From Actinophytocola algeriensis (lineage in GTDB: Bacteria > Actinomycetota > Actinomycetes > Mycobacteriales > Pseudonocardiaceae): a DNA stretch of 61,158 nucleotides. The stretch lies in assembly GCF_014203735.1 (NCBI RefSeq), contig NZ_JACHJQ010000017.1, positions 1 through 61,158 of the forward strand. Reading direction: 5' to 3'. Positions 33,715 through 42,914 of the stretch are shown here, one piece after another. The notes under the pieces are model-generated. The model saw nothing but the letters and a program-made list of their open reading frames with translations. It did no database searches and was not told the DNA's origin. Each line of letters starts with the position of its first letter. The first letter of the stretch is position 1. The translations under genes and the position numbers were made by a program.

Positions 33715-34299
33715 TCAGCGACGGACGCGGTAGTGCAGGTGCGTGGCTTCCGGTGAGGAGACCACCTGGACCACCTCCAGTTCGACCTGTGCCGGCAGCA
33801 CCTCGATCAGCCTGCGGCCGCCACCGAACAACACGGGCACCAGGTGGATCCGCACCTCGTCCAGCACACCCGCCTCGAAGGCGCGCTGTGCGGTGTAGCC
33901 GCCGATCACGTGCACGTGCCGGTCCCCGGCGGCGGCCTTCGCCTGCTCCATCGCGCTGACGATGCCGTCGGCCACATACGTGATCAAGGGGAACTCGGCG
34001 ACCGACGGGTCCGGCGGGCGGTGGCTGGGGATGAACACCGGGATCCCGTCGCCGTGGTGAACGCCGTCCCAGTGGTTGACCTGTTCGGCGGTCCGCCGAC
34101 CCGCAACGACCGCACCGGCCGCGAGGATGTACGCGTTCATCTCGCCGGCCGGCCCGGACTGGCGGCGCTCGTCCTCGGGGGTGAACATCCAGGCGTGCAG
34201 CGGTGCGAAACCGTCGCCGCCGGGATTACCGGGTCCGTCGTTCGGACCCGAGACGAACCCGTCGAGCGACATCGACATGTCGAGCACGGAGATGGACAT
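33715..34299 (-). CDS. dihydrofolate-reductase-family protein (RibD C-terminal-like)
   Basis: 194 residues; ATG 34299 has GGGGAG five bases upstream (GTG 34305 also in frame). The family pattern is clear: SISVLDMSMSLDGFVSGPND, AGAVVAGRRTAEQV and HVIGGYTAQRAFEAGVLDEVRIHLVPVLFGGG. RibD_C proteins bind NADPH and reduce pteridine- or pyrimidine-like substrates; most genomic copies have no known substrate. No partner is apparent nearby. Confidence 0.88.
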   Translation of the reverse strand: MSISVLDMSMSLDGFVSGPNDGPGNPGGDGFAPLHAWMFTPEDERRQSGPAGEMNAYILAAGAVVAGRRTAEQVNHWDGVHHGDGIPVFIPSHRPPDPSVAEFPLITYVADGIVSAMEQAKAAAGDRHVHVIGGYTAQRAFEAGVLDEVRIHLVPVLFGGGRRLIEVLPAQVELEVVQVVSSPEATHLHYRVRR

Positions 34300-34450
34300 G
34301 CACACTCCCCAGAGATCCGTCTCTTCGATGCCCGGACCTGAGCCGGAAGAGGTGGCCAGGAGCGAAGGACGCCACGGTTCGAAGTCAGTGATGCTACCGC
34401 CCGCGATCTCGTCCGACTCCGCGACCGGCGGTGGCCGCCGCGGCGACGGG

Positions 34451-35317
34451 TCAGGACCGCTGTGTCGCCCGTCGTTCCAGCAGCCACTGACGCACCGTTC
34501 GTGCTTCGGGCACGAGAGCCTTCGTCACGGCGGTGTCCACCTCGGTCGGGTTGGTGCGCAGCCACCGCCACATGGTCGTGAGGTCCGTGCCGACGAACTT
34601 CTCGAACAGCCGCACCGGCATCGGGAAGCGGCGCGGATCGCGGCCGAAGACCTCGCGCCACAGCGCCCTGCACTCGTCGATGGAGCGCACATCGGACGCC
34701 AGGGCCAGGTCCGCGCCCACGAACCGGCCGGGGTCGGCCAGCACCCGCGCCACGACCGCGCCGAAGTCGTCGAGGCGGAGCCACTGCACGGGCCGGTCAC
34801 CGCCCATCAGCTTCGGCATCACGTGCCACGCGGCCACCGAGGGGTAGAACCTCCTGTCACTCATCAGCTCCATGTACGCCATGGGCCGCAGGACGGTCAA
34901 CGGCAGCCGGAGGGACTCGAGGTGAGCCTGCACGGCCAGCTTCGAGTCCCACGAGCCGATTCCCGTTCCCGGCCTGCCGACCCCGGCCGAGCCGTAGACG
35001 ACATGCCGCGCCCCGGCCTCCTCGGCAGCGGTGCCCACGTTCACGCCCTGCGTGACCTCGCCGGTCAGCCCGCTGGTCATCGGGTTCTGCACGCTGAACA
35101 CGCCGTAGGCACCGGCGAGCGCGATCCGCAGACCGGCCGGGTCGGCCATGTCTGCCCGTACCACCTCGGCACCTGCCGCGGCGAGCGCCTGTGCGGCGGT
35201 GGAACCGGGCGTCCTGGTCACCGCGCGCACCCGCCAGCCTCCCGCGAGCAGGTGCCGTGCGACCGCACCTCCCTGCCGTCCCGTGGCACCCAGGACGACG
35301 ATCAGACGATCGTCCAT
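34451..35317 (-). CDS. NmrA-like atypical SDR, NAD(P)-binding
   Basis: 288 residues; strong GAGGAGGG before ATG 35317. The glycine-rich NAD(P) motif is VVLGATGRQGGAVARHLL, Arg in VRAVTRTPG suggests NADP(H), and VYGSAGVG with VLRPMAYMELM follow the atypical-SDR order. The Tyr-x3-Lys pair of classical SDRs is missing, so a redox-sensing or reductase role of NmrA/HSCARG type is as likely as catalysis. Single gene between a DHFR-family and a methyltransferase gene. Confidence 0.85.
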   Translation of the reverse strand: MDDRLIVVLGATGRQGGAVARHLLAGGWRVRAVTRTPGSTAAQALAAAGAEVVRADMADPAGLRIALAGAYGVFSVQNPMTSGLTGEVTQGVNVGTAAEEAGARHVVYGSAGVGRPGTGIGSWDSKLAVQAHLESLRLPLTVLRPMAYMELMSDRRFYPSVAAWHVMPKLMGGDRPVQWLRLDDFGAVVARVLADPGRFVGADLALASDVRSIDECRALWREVFGRDPRRFPMPVRLFEKFVGTDLTTMWRWLRTNPTEVDTAVTKALVPEARTVRQWLLERRATQRS

Positions 35318-35453
35318 CGCGACCCTCCTCGTGGATGGTTCGGCTCACCGCACTATGCGCCTCCGGATGCCGGCTTGCCAGATCTGGTCCGCTGTGGAGC
35401 AGGTGGTGCGGTTCCTTCTGTGCACACCGGACCGGATCGTGTGATTCCCGCGG

Positions 35454-36227
35454 TCAGCGCCGGCGCGCGGTGACCAGCCAGGCAGCGGAGTCGAACCACA
35501 CGCCGTCGCCGGTGTCGTGGGCGTCGAGCATGGCCTGCAGCCGGTCGAGAGCACGAGCCGTCTCCTCGGCATCCAGACCGGCGACCACGTCCTGGACCAT
35601 CCGCAGCTCGAACAGGGCGTCGCGGGCGCTCGCCGCGTCAGGCCCGTAGTAGACCGGCTCGCGTACCTCGGTGATCTCGACCGCGGTGAAGCCGGCGGCG
35701 GTCAGCGTGCCGGCCGTGACGGTGGGATCCGCCAGGGAGAAGGCGGCATGGCCGGGCCCGGCCTGCGCCATCCGGCCACCGGTCAGCGCTTGGCGGACCG
35801 CGCCGGACCACTCCTGGCGGTCGTGGGCCTGCCACACCAGCTGCACCAGCCGTGCCCCCGGCCGCAACGCCCGTCCGATGTTGGTGAACGCCACGACCGG
35901 GTCGCTGAAGAACATCGTGCCGAACCGGCTGAGCCCCACCGTGAAATCCCCCGGCGCGAAGGGGTGGACCTGGGCATCGGCCCGCTCGAAGGTGACGTTG
36001 CGGAGTCCTTCTCCCTCGCTCAGCCTTCGGGCGCGGTCCACCATCGGTCCGGACAGGTCCACGCCGAGTGCGCTGCCCGCTGTCGCGGCTCTGGCGGCCT
36101 CCCGCGTCGTCTGCCCGGTACCGCAGCCGATGTCGAGCACGCGATCAGCGGTCCGGACGGCTGCGGCTGCTCGCAGCCGCGCGTGGTAGCGGCTCAGCTC
36201 GGCGTCGTAGTCGAACACCTCAGTCAC
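35454..36227 (-). CDS. class I SAM-dependent methyltransferase
   Basis: 257 residues from GTG 36227, which overlaps the upstream stop; ATG 36248 is an alternative. Motif I is VLDIGCGTGQTTREAA, then GVDLSGPMVDRARRL, FERADAQVHPF and the acceptor-side MFFSDPVVAFTNIGRALRPG. It belongs to the large UbiE/Methyltransf_11-type group; the substrate is unknown. Being coupled to the F420-type oxidoreductase, it probably works on the same small molecule, possibly within phenazine tailoring. Confidence 0.86.
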   Translation of the reverse strand: MTEVFDYDAELSRYHARLRAAAAVRTADRVLDIGCGTGQTTREAARAATAGSALGVDLSGPMVDRARRLSEGEGLRNVTFERADAQVHPFAPGDFTVGLSRFGTMFFSDPVVAFTNIGRALRPGARLVQLVWQAHDRQEWSGAVRQALTGGRMAQAGPGHAAFSLADPTVTAGTLTAAGFTAVEITEVREPVYYGPDAASARDALFELRMVQDVVAGLDAEETARALDRLQAMLDAHDTGDGVWFDSAAWLVTARRR

Positions 36228-37044
36228 CACCCGGACTTGCCGGACCATCGCGGAGGACGCCACGCACCGTGTCGAGCGGCACGCCGGGCTCGAACTCGCG
36301 CAGCCACCAGGTCGCACCGGCGGCGGCGTACGGCAGGGGGTCGGTGCCGGAGGGCAGACCGATGGCGATGTCGTACGGTCCGGCCACACCGGAGCGGAGA
36401 TCGGTGATGGTGGCGACGATCTCGGCGAGCTGGTCCGGGTGCTCGAGGTTGACCGGGAAGAAGCCGTCGAGCCGGGCGGCCCGGCGGATCGGCTTGACGT
36501 TGCCGGGGAAGCCGGCGGCCCACACCGGCACACCGGGCCGCTGAACCGGCCGGGGCAGGAACTCCATGTCGTCGACGATGTAGTGCTCGCCGCGGTGGTG
36601 CACCGGCTCGCCGGACCACGCGGCGGCCAGGATCGCCAGGGCCTCGTCGAGCATCCGGCCGCGCAGCCTGTCGTCGAGTTGCTCACCGGTCTTGGACAGC
36701 TCGGCGCCGAACCGGTCGCTGCCGATGCCGACGCCGAGGGTGAGCCGGCCGCCGCTGAGCCGATCCAGCGTGGCCGTCTCCCGAGCGACCTTGGCCGGCC
36801 TGCGACGGGGAAGCGGCGACACCATCGGGCCCAGCCGCAGCCGTTCGGTCGCGGCGGCCATCGCCGCCAACGAGATCCACGCGTCGGTGACCTGCCGGAC
36901 CGGCGGCCGCCAGTGCAACTGGTCCCACACGAAGCAGCCGTCCCACCCGGCGGCCTCCGCGTCGGCGGCCAGCCGCGCCACCACCCTGGGGTCGGCGAGC
37001 TCGTCGAAGAGCGGCAGCCAGAGCGCGGACCGCAGCCGGTTCAT
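36220..37044 (-). CDS. LLM-class F420-dependent oxidoreductase
   Basis: 274 residues. Features of the F420-binding luciferase-like group: GWDGCFVWDQLHW, ISLAAMAAATERLRLGPMVSPLPRRRPAKVARETATLDRLSGGRLTLGVGIGSD (in parts: RLRLGPMVSPLPRRRP and SGGRLTLGVGIG) and VQRPGVPVWAAGFPGN. The end overlaps the downstream methyltransferase start. Divergent from a LysR regulator across 259 bases containing an inverted repeat, which suggests direct control by that regulator. Confidence 0.87.
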   Translation of the reverse strand: MNRLRSALWLPLFDELADPRVVARLAADAEAAGWDGCFVWDQLHWRPPVRQVTDAWISLAAMAAATERLRLGPMVSPLPRRRPAKVARETATLDRLSGGRLTLGVGIGSDRFGAELSKTGEQLDDRLRGRMLDEALAILAAAWSGEPVHHRGEHYIVDDMEFLPRPVQRPGVPVWAAGFPGNVKPIRRAARLDGFFPVNLEHPDQLAEIVATITDLRSGVAGPYDIAIGLPSGTDPLPYAAAGATWWLREFEPGVPLDTVRGVLRDGPASPGGD

Positions 37045-37249
37045 CAGTGGCCTCGTCCCGCGACGCCTGGTTCGACAGCGGTGACGGGAGTGGCGAGGAG
37101 CGTCCGCGACGCGACCCGATCGGGATGGTCCGTTTCGAGGAGCTGCTCGCCGTGAGTGGTCAGCGCGGTCATGTCGGCCTTCTTTCCGCGTCTTCGGGAC
37201 TGACTGGTCCTGTCACGCTAAGCCGACATGAGCATCGCGAAAAGCGATA

Positions 37250-37274
37250 GTTTCCGATCAATGCGATCGTAAAC
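37250..37274. promoter_or_regulatory. candidate LysR-type operator
   Basis: GTTTCCGATC (37250-37259) and GATCGTAAAC (37265-37274) form an inverted repeat, 9 of 10 positions matching, with a 5-base spacer. It lies 30 bases before the LysR start (37304) and in the gap shared with the divergent F420-type oxidoreductase, the standard place for a LysR autoregulatory site. Confidence 0.6.
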
Positions 37275-37303
37275 TGCAATCGACCCTTGTTACGCTGGGA
37301 GTC

Positions 37304-38227
37304 GTGCCCGACGTCGAGCTGCGCCACCTCGCCGCGATGGCCGCTGTCGCCGACGAGGGCTCCTTCGGCCGGGCGGCCGCACGGCTCGGGTACAGCCAAT
37401 CGACGGTGAGCCAGCAGATCGCCGCGCTGGAGAGAGCCGTCGGTGGCCCGGTGTTCGATCGGCCGGGTGGGCCCAAACCGGTGCGGATCACCCCGCTCGG
37501 AGCCGTGGTCCTGGAGCAGGGTCGTGAGCTGCTCGCGAAGGCGGAGCGACTGGCCGATGCGGTCGACCGGTTCAACGCGGGCGACGGCCGGATCGACATC
37601 GGCACGTTCCAGAGCGTGTCCAACGTGATCCTGCCCGCCGTCGTACGCAGGCTGCGAGACGAGCACCCCGCCTGCGACATCAGGTTGTCAGAGGAGGAGC
37701 CGGACCAACCCCAGATCGGTGATCTCGACCTGCTGTTCTACGACGGCCGGCTCGAAGGCGACGTCGAGCGGGTCAAGCTGCTCGACGATCCGTACCTCGT
37801 GGTGGCCCGCGAAGGCACCTTCCCCGACGGTCCGGTCCGGCTGAAGCAACTCGACCAGGCTCCGATGGTGGCCTGGCCGTTGACCTGCGACCAACCGCTG
37901 ATGGAGCAGGCGCTCGCACGCAACGGCGCCAGTCCGCGAATCGTGTTTCGCAGCGCGATCAACGACACCCTCCTGTCCATGGTGCGAGCCGGCATGGGAT
38001 CGGCGGTGCTGCCGTGGCTCGCGATCCGGGGCGCCGACGTCCCATCCGACCACCGGCTCCGCGTCCACGAGCCGCGACCAGCCCTGCCGGCACGGGAGAT
38101 CTACCTGCACTGGCGGGCCGGACGCACCCAGTCCCCACTCGCGGCGCGGGCCATCGAGGTCGCCGTCGAGGTCGCGGCCGAGATCGCGGCCGACCGTGCG
38201 ACACATGCGGGGGCCCGGCGACGGTAA
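37304..38227 (+). CDS. LysR-family transcriptional regulator
   Basis: 307 residues from GTG 37304. N-terminal HTH: LRHLAAMAAVADEGSFGRAAARLGYSQSTVSQQIAALE (in parts: DEGSFGRAAARLGYSQST, VSQQIAALERAVG). The substrate-binding domain follows (IDIGTFQSVSNVILPAVVRRLRDEHPACDIRL). It is divergent from the F420 oxidoreductase/methyltransferase pair. A 76-base piece of its HTH region (37401-37476) is present in inverse orientation at 33566-33641. Effector unknown; it is the only intact LysR in the phenazine region. Confidence 0.9.
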   Translation: MPDVELRHLAAMAAVADEGSFGRAAARLGYSQSTVSQQIAALERAVGGPVFDRPGGPKPVRITPLGAVVLEQGRELLAKAERLADAVDRFNAGDGRIDIGTFQSVSNVILPAVVRRLRDEHPACDIRLSEEEPDQPQIGDLDLLFYDGRLEGDVERVKLLDDPYLVVAREGTFPDGPVRLKQLDQAPMVAWPLTCDQPLMEQALARNGASPRIVFRSAINDTLLSMVRAGMGSAVLPWLAIRGADVPSDHRLRVHEPRPALPAREIYLHWRAGRTQSPLAARAIEVAVEVAAEIAADRATHAGARRR

Positions 38228-38300
38228 CCCGTGGCTCGACCACTGCTTTCAGGGGTGAAGCCAGTCCGGGCGGCGTCGCTGCTCGTTCACCCGGCAGGGC

Positions 38301-39866
38301 TCATCCGGCGGGGTTCACGCTCGCCCAGAAGGCGCAGTTGCTCGCCGCCGAGACGTCCACCGGGCGGATCCCCCGACGGCCGAGGTCGAGCGAGAGCACG
38401 TCCGAGGCGTTGTGGAACCGTGGCCAGTCGGGCAGGCCGCGGCCGTTGGGGTCGCCGGTCCGGACGAAGTTCGCCCAGTAGCGCACCATCGTGCGCGCCA
38501 GCGCCTGCTGGGCGGGGTTCAGTGGGGACCCGAACACCTGCGGGAACACGTAGTTCATGTCCGTGATGTGTGCGGCGCCCTCGTCGAAGCCGGGGATGTC
38601 CACCAGCGGCGGCGCGGTCCGGTCGGCGAACTGGTACGCGTAGACCGGCACCGGGAGCGGGCGGGCCGCCGCAGACCGGTACTGCTTCAGGTGCTCGCAG
38701 GTCGACAGCGGCGGCAGGGCGTCGGAGTTCACGGTGGCCAGGGCGATGCCCGGCGTCGGGTACCGGTCGGCCGGGTACCTCGCCAGGACCCGGTCGGCGT
38801 CCGCGCCGTAGGTGCTCCGGATGATCTCCGGGTACTGGGCCGCGGTGACCGGGTTCCCGCTGCCGTCGTAGACCAGGCTGACGGTGAACCGTTCCTCGTC
38901 CAGGGTGTTGCCGAGCAGCATCGGCACGTGCCGGAACCGGTCCGTGCGCAGCCCTTCTGCCGGCTGGATCGGGAACTCCCGGCCGCCGACGACCGGTGTG
39001 CCGCCCGGCCAGGCACGCAGCAGGTCGACGACCTCCTTGCCGCGCAGGCAGTCCGCGGCCGTCGCCGGGTCGGTGCAGCCCAGCCCGGCGGCGAACGCGG
39101 TGCCCGCGGTCTCGGCCTGCGGCGCGGTCGGCAGCTGCCAGGTGCAGCTGCCGCTGGCGCCGATCACCTTCTGGAACAGGCCGGCCGCGGTCGGGGACAC
39201 CAGGTGCATGCAGTTGCTCACCGCGCCGGACGACTGGCCGCCGATGGTGACGTTGGCCGGGTTCCCGCCGAACCTGGCGATGTTGCGCTGCACCCAGCGC
39301 AGCGCGGCCTGCTGGTCCTGGAGGCCGAAGTTCCCGGACTGGACGCCTGCCTTCTCCGCGGACAGCGCGGGCAGCGCGAGGTAGCCCAGCGCGCCGACCC
39401 GGAAGTTGACGGTCACCACGATGACGTCGCCCTCGGCCGCCAGGCGCCTGCCGTCGTAGAGGTCGCCGCTGCCTGCGAGGAAGGAACCGCCGTGGAACCA
39501 CACCAGGACCGGCGTGCCCGGCCGCACCCGGCGCGGCGTGCTCACGTTGAGGTAGAGGCAGTCCTCGACGTGCGTCTCGGGCGAGTCGAACAACGCCAGC
39601 TGCGCGCACTGGCTGCGCGGCGCGGTGGCGTCGAGGACGCCGTGCCAGTCGCGGGCCGGCGCCGGGGGGCGCCAGCGCAGGTGTCCGACCGGCGGAGCCG
39701 CGTACGGGACGCCCAGGTACTCCACGTAGTCCGAGTGGACCGTGCCTCGCAGCGGGCCGTTGCCGGTCCACACCACGTCCCTCGGCCCTGCCGCGGCGGC
39801 GGGCACCAGCCCGGTGCACAGCAACCCGACCACGCTCATGATGCCGAGCACTCTGCGCCAGTTCAT
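38301..39866 (-). CDS. secreted carboxylesterase type B
   Basis: 521 residues from ATG 39866 (AAGGGA upstream); the frame is open further but only this start gives a Sec signal (VLGIMSVVGLLCTGLVPAAAA). Nucleophile elbow GGQSSGAVSN, oxyanion loop VWFHGGSFLAGSG, N-terminal EDCLYLNV signature, and the His region at the C-terminal GAAHITDMNYVF with Glu in the middle complete the triad of p-nitrobenzyl-esterase-type enzymes. Such enzymes hydrolyse small esters; activity on an esterified secondary metabolite is possible but not shown. Confidence 0.9.
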   Translation of the reverse strand: MNWRRVLGIMSVVGLLCTGLVPAAAAGPRDVVWTGNGPLRGTVHSDYVEYLGVPYAAPPVGHLRWRPPAPARDWHGVLDATAPRSQCAQLALFDSPETHVEDCLYLNVSTPRRVRPGTPVLVWFHGGSFLAGSGDLYDGRRLAAEGDVIVVTVNFRVGALGYLALPALSAEKAGVQSGNFGLQDQQAALRWVQRNIARFGGNPANVTIGGQSSGAVSNCMHLVSPTAAGLFQKVIGASGSCTWQLPTAPQAETAGTAFAAGLGCTDPATAADCLRGKEVVDLLRAWPGGTPVVGGREFPIQPAEGLRTDRFRHVPMLLGNTLDEERFTVSLVYDGSGNPVTAAQYPEIIRSTYGADADRVLARYPADRYPTPGIALATVNSDALPPLSTCEHLKQYRSAAARPLPVPVYAYQFADRTAPPLVDIPGFDEGAAHITDMNYVFPQVFGSPLNPAQQALARTMVRYWANFVRTGDPNGRGLPDWPRFHNASDVLSLDLGRRGIRPVDVSAASNCAFWASVNPAG

Positions 39867-40355
39867 CACAGTCCCTTTCGGCCAGACACGATCATGCCGA
39901 CCGTACGGACGATCCGAGGCGCCCGTCATCCGCTCCGTTGCTCGGTGACCAGGTCGTGCCGGGGGCGTGGCCTGGGTGGGTTGTCGCTCAGGAGGTGCGG
40001 CCGGCGCCACCGGCCGCACCTCATGCCTCGGTCGTCGCCTGCCTGGCCCGGCCGAGGAGAAGGCTCGAGAAATCCCGCCCATAACATGATCGAAATGCCC
40101 CCGGCGGACAAACATCAACACGCCGACAATCCGCGCTGGACGCCGGTGGAACAGGGTCAAGATATCCGGCAATGACAGCGCCAGCATTACTTGCTTCGCT
40201 TGTGTCACAACAGAAAGCGGCCCGCCGAACGATGAGAAGAACTCGGCGGAATTCCCGGTCGGCGTACCGGTTGCGCGCCGTCGGGGACTGGTTCGCGTGC
40301 CGGAAGCGGCACAACGGAAGGTGCCCCGGATTCCGATCCGGGAGACTATTTGGCC
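39867..40355. other. intergenic region with an isolated hairpin
   Basis: 489 bases between the divergent esterase and alcohol dehydrogenase genes. It holds one strong hairpin (39992-40022) and a lower-GC part (40085-40230) that may contain the ADH promoter. No gene-like frame is defensible, and the hairpin terminates nothing I can identify, which hints at a lost gene. Confidence 0.5.
39992..40022. terminator. terminator-like hairpin, host gene unknown
   Basis: A 13-base stem including GGTGCGGCCGG (39994-40004) and CCGGCCGCACC (40010-40020) around a CGCCA loop, extended by two more pairs. It could equally be a regulatory structure in the leader of a divergent transcript. Confidence 0.55.
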
Positions 40356-41378
40356 ATGAAGGCAGCGGTGGTTTCAGCGGTGAACGCGGAGTGGGAACTG
40401 GCGGATATCCCAACTCCCAGCCCCGGTCCCGGCGAGGTTCTGATCCGGGTGCGCGCCTCCGGAATCTGCCACAACGACATTCTGGTGACCCGTGGGGTCA
40501 TCCCGTTCCCGCCGTTCTCGCCCGCCGTGCTCGGGCACGAGCCTGCCGGGGAGGTCGTGGCCGTCGGACCCGGCGTGACCAACCGCCGCGTCGGCGATCG
40601 TGTTGGTGTGCCGTGGATCCAGGGCACCTGCGGGCACTGCGACCACTGTGCGCGGAACCTGCCGCTGTCCGGTCTCGCGGCGATCCGTTGCGCGGCGCCT
40701 GCGATGACCGGGATCACCGTGCCGGGCGGGCAGGCCGAGTACCTCGTCGCCCGTGCTTCCGGCACCGTGCCGCTGCCCGACGGGCTCAGTTTCTCCGACG
40801 CCGCACCCACGTTGTGCGCCGGCTACACCGCCTGGTGCGCTTTCCGCAAGGCCGACCCACGCCCGTTCGAGCGGGTCGCGGTCCTGGGCATCGGCGCGCT
40901 CGGCCACTTCGCCGTGCAGTTCGCCGCGACCAGTGGGTTCGAGACGGTGGCGATCACCCGTTCGGACGACAAGCGCGAGCTGGCCCGCGAGCTCGGCGCC
41001 AGCCTGGTGGTCGGCAACGGCGAGGAGCTCGCAGCGGCCGGTGGTGCCGACGTCATCGTCGCGACCGGGTCCTCGAACGCCGCGGCCGCCGACAGCATGC
41101 GCGGGTTGCGTCCGGGCGGCCGGATCGTGCTGGCCGGCATGGACCCGCTCGAGCCGTTCGCGCTCCCGCCGGACGTGTCCGGCCTGTTCTTCGCCCTGGA
41201 CCAGAAGGTTCTCGGGGTCACCCACGAAGATCCGCGCCAGCTCGCCGAAGCGCTCGAGATCGTGGCCAGCGGCCGGGTCAGGCCGATGGTGGAACTGTTC
41301 ACCGCCGAGCAGGTGGCCGACGCCGCGGCCCGGGTGGCCAAGGGCGAGGTCCGGTTCACGGCGGTCGTGTCGTACTAG
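40356..41378 (+). CDS. zinc-dependent alcohol dehydrogenase (MDR superfamily)
   Basis: 340 residues. ATG 40356 is preceded by GGGAG at somewhat long distance. Catalytic-zinc ligands: Cys in GICHNDILVTRG and GHE in VLGHEPAGEVVAVG; the structural-zinc lobe GTCGHCDHCARN keeps only three Cys, with the fourth replaced. The NAD(P) motif is VLGIGALGHFAVQ. Oxidises or reduces an alcohol/aldehyde. It starts a rightward run (ADH, FAD monooxygenase, condensation protein) with 15- and 39-base gaps, likely one operon. Confidence 0.9.
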   Translation: MKAAVVSAVNAEWELADIPTPSPGPGEVLIRVRASGICHNDILVTRGVIPFPPFSPAVLGHEPAGEVVAVGPGVTNRRVGDRVGVPWIQGTCGHCDHCARNLPLSGLAAIRCAAPAMTGITVPGGQAEYLVARASGTVPLPDGLSFSDAAPTLCAGYTAWCAFRKADPRPFERVAVLGIGALGHFAVQFAATSGFETVAITRSDDKRELARELGASLVVGNGEELAAAGGADVIVATGSSNAAAADSMRGLRPGGRIVLAGMDPLEPFALPPDVSGLFFALDQKVLGVTHEDPRQLAEALEIVASGRVRPMVELFTAEQVADAAARVAKGEVRFTAVVSY

Positions 41379-41393
41379 GGGGAGGCAATCACG

Positions 41394-42875
41394 ATGGCTT
41401 ACGTCGGAGAACGCGCGGTCGTGCTGGGCGGGAGCATCGCAGGCACGCTGGCCGCCCGGGTGCTCGCCGAGTCCTACCGCGAGGTCCTGGTGGTCGACCG
41501 CGACAAGGTGGTCGGGGTCAGCGAGCCGCGGCGCGGCGCCCCGCACGCCCGCCACGCCCACAGCCTGCACGGGCAGGGGCAGCTCATCTTCGAGGAGCTG
41601 TTCCCCGGCCTGATGGACGAGTTGCGCGCGTCCGGCGCCCCGATCGCCGATCTCGGCGAGATCCGGTGGTACTTCAACGCCCGGCGGCTGCGGCCGGCGA
41701 GCACCGGGGTGACCTCGGTGGCGGCCCTGCGGCCCGTGCTGGAGAACCACATCCGGACCCGGGTCGCCGCGCTGCCGAACGTGACGTACCTCGAGGGCTA
41801 CGACATCACCGGTCTGGTCGCGACGACCGGCGGCGAGCGGATCGTCGGGGCCAGGGTGCAGGCCAACGCCGACACGTCCAGCCCGGAGCAGGTCCTGACC
41901 GCCGACCTCGTCGTCGACACCACCGGGCGCGGGTCCCGCACCCCGGTCTGGCTCGAGAAGCTCGGCTACGACCGGCCTGCCGAGGACCGGGTCAAGATCG
42001 CCCTGGGCTACACCACCCGGCTGTACCGGCTGCGTCCGGAGATGCTGGGCGGCCTGCACGCGATCAACCCGGTCGCCTCGCCTGCCCACCCGCGCGGCGC
42101 GTTCTTCGGCCGCAGCTCGCCGGAGCTGTGCATCGTGTCGCTCACCGGCATCCTCGGCGACTACCCGCCCACCGACCACGAGGGGTTCCTCGACTTCGCC
42201 AGGAGCCTGCCGGTACCGGATGTCTACGAGGCCATCCGGGACGCCGAGCCCGTCACCGACCCGGTGGCGTTCCGGGTCGCGGCCAGCGTCCGGCGCCGCT
42301 ACGAGAAGCTCACCCGCTTTCCCGACGGCCTGTTGGTGATGGGTGACGCGGCGTGCAGCTTCAACCCGGTCTACGGGCAGGGCATGATCGTCTCCGCGAT
42401 CGAGGCGAAGATCCTGCGCAAGCACCTGCGGCGCGGGAAGGCGCCGCGGCCCCGCAAGTTCCTGGCCGACATCGCCCGCGTGATCGACGTCCCGTGGGCG
42501 ACCTCGGCCGGCGCCGACCTCGAGTTCCCAGAGGTCGAGGGCGAGCGCACGGCCAAGGTCCGGTTCGGGAACGGTTACGCGGCACGGGTTCAGCACGCCG
42601 CGACCGTGGACCCGGCGCTGACCACGGGACTCATGCGCGTCGCCGGGCTCCTGGTCAAGCCCCCCTCGCTGATGCGGCCGGACCTGGCGTTCCGGGTACT
42701 GCGCCACGCGTGGCACCGCCCGGAGCCGGGGGAGTCCTGGCTGGCCAACGAAGAACAGGCACCGGTGGCCCACCCCCGGCCGAAGCTGCGGCTCGTGCGG
42801 GGCGGCGCCGAGGCCGCGGAGTCCCGGCCGGCGGAGCAGCAGGAGCCACCCACCGAGTGGCGCAAGGCCGCCTGA
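41394..42875 (+). CDS. FAD-dependent monooxygenase/halogenase-like oxidoreductase
   Basis: 493 residues, RBS GGAGG. Dinucleotide site VVLGGSIAGTLAARVLAE, then RGAPHARHAHSLHGQGQ typical of the tetracycline-hydroxylase/FAD-binding-3-like group with this HxHxLH region, DTTGRGSRTP and the second FAD motif GDAACSFNPVYGQGM. A halogenase would need WxWxIP, which I do not see. It probably hydroxylates or epoxidises an aromatic substrate, perhaps a phenazine. The last 40 residues are low-complexity. Confidence 0.88.
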   Translation: MAYVGERAVVLGGSIAGTLAARVLAESYREVLVVDRDKVVGVSEPRRGAPHARHAHSLHGQGQLIFEELFPGLMDELRASGAPIADLGEIRWYFNARRLRPASTGVTSVAALRPVLENHIRTRVAALPNVTYLEGYDITGLVATTGGERIVGARVQANADTSSPEQVLTADLVVDTTGRGSRTPVWLEKLGYDRPAEDRVKIALGYTTRLYRLRPEMLGGLHAINPVASPAHPRGAFFGRSSPELCIVSLTGILGDYPPTDHEGFLDFARSLPVPDVYEAIRDAEPVTDPVAFRVAASVRRRYEKLTRFPDGLLVMGDAACSFNPVYGQGMIVSAIEAKILRKHLRRGKAPRPRKFLADIARVIDVPWATSAGADLEFPEVEGERTAKVRFGNGYAARVQHAATVDPALTTGLMRVAGLLVKPPSLMRPDLAFRVLRHAWHRPEPGESWLANEEQAPVAHPRPKLRLVRGGAEAAESRPAEQQEPPTEWRKAA

Positions 42876-42914
42876 CCGCAAGCCGACGGCGCTCTACCGA
42901 GGGAGAGGCCCGCG

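Noticed and set aside
41394-42875. Flavin-dependent halogenase
   Set aside because: FAD motifs are present but the WxWxIP halogenase motif is not seen.
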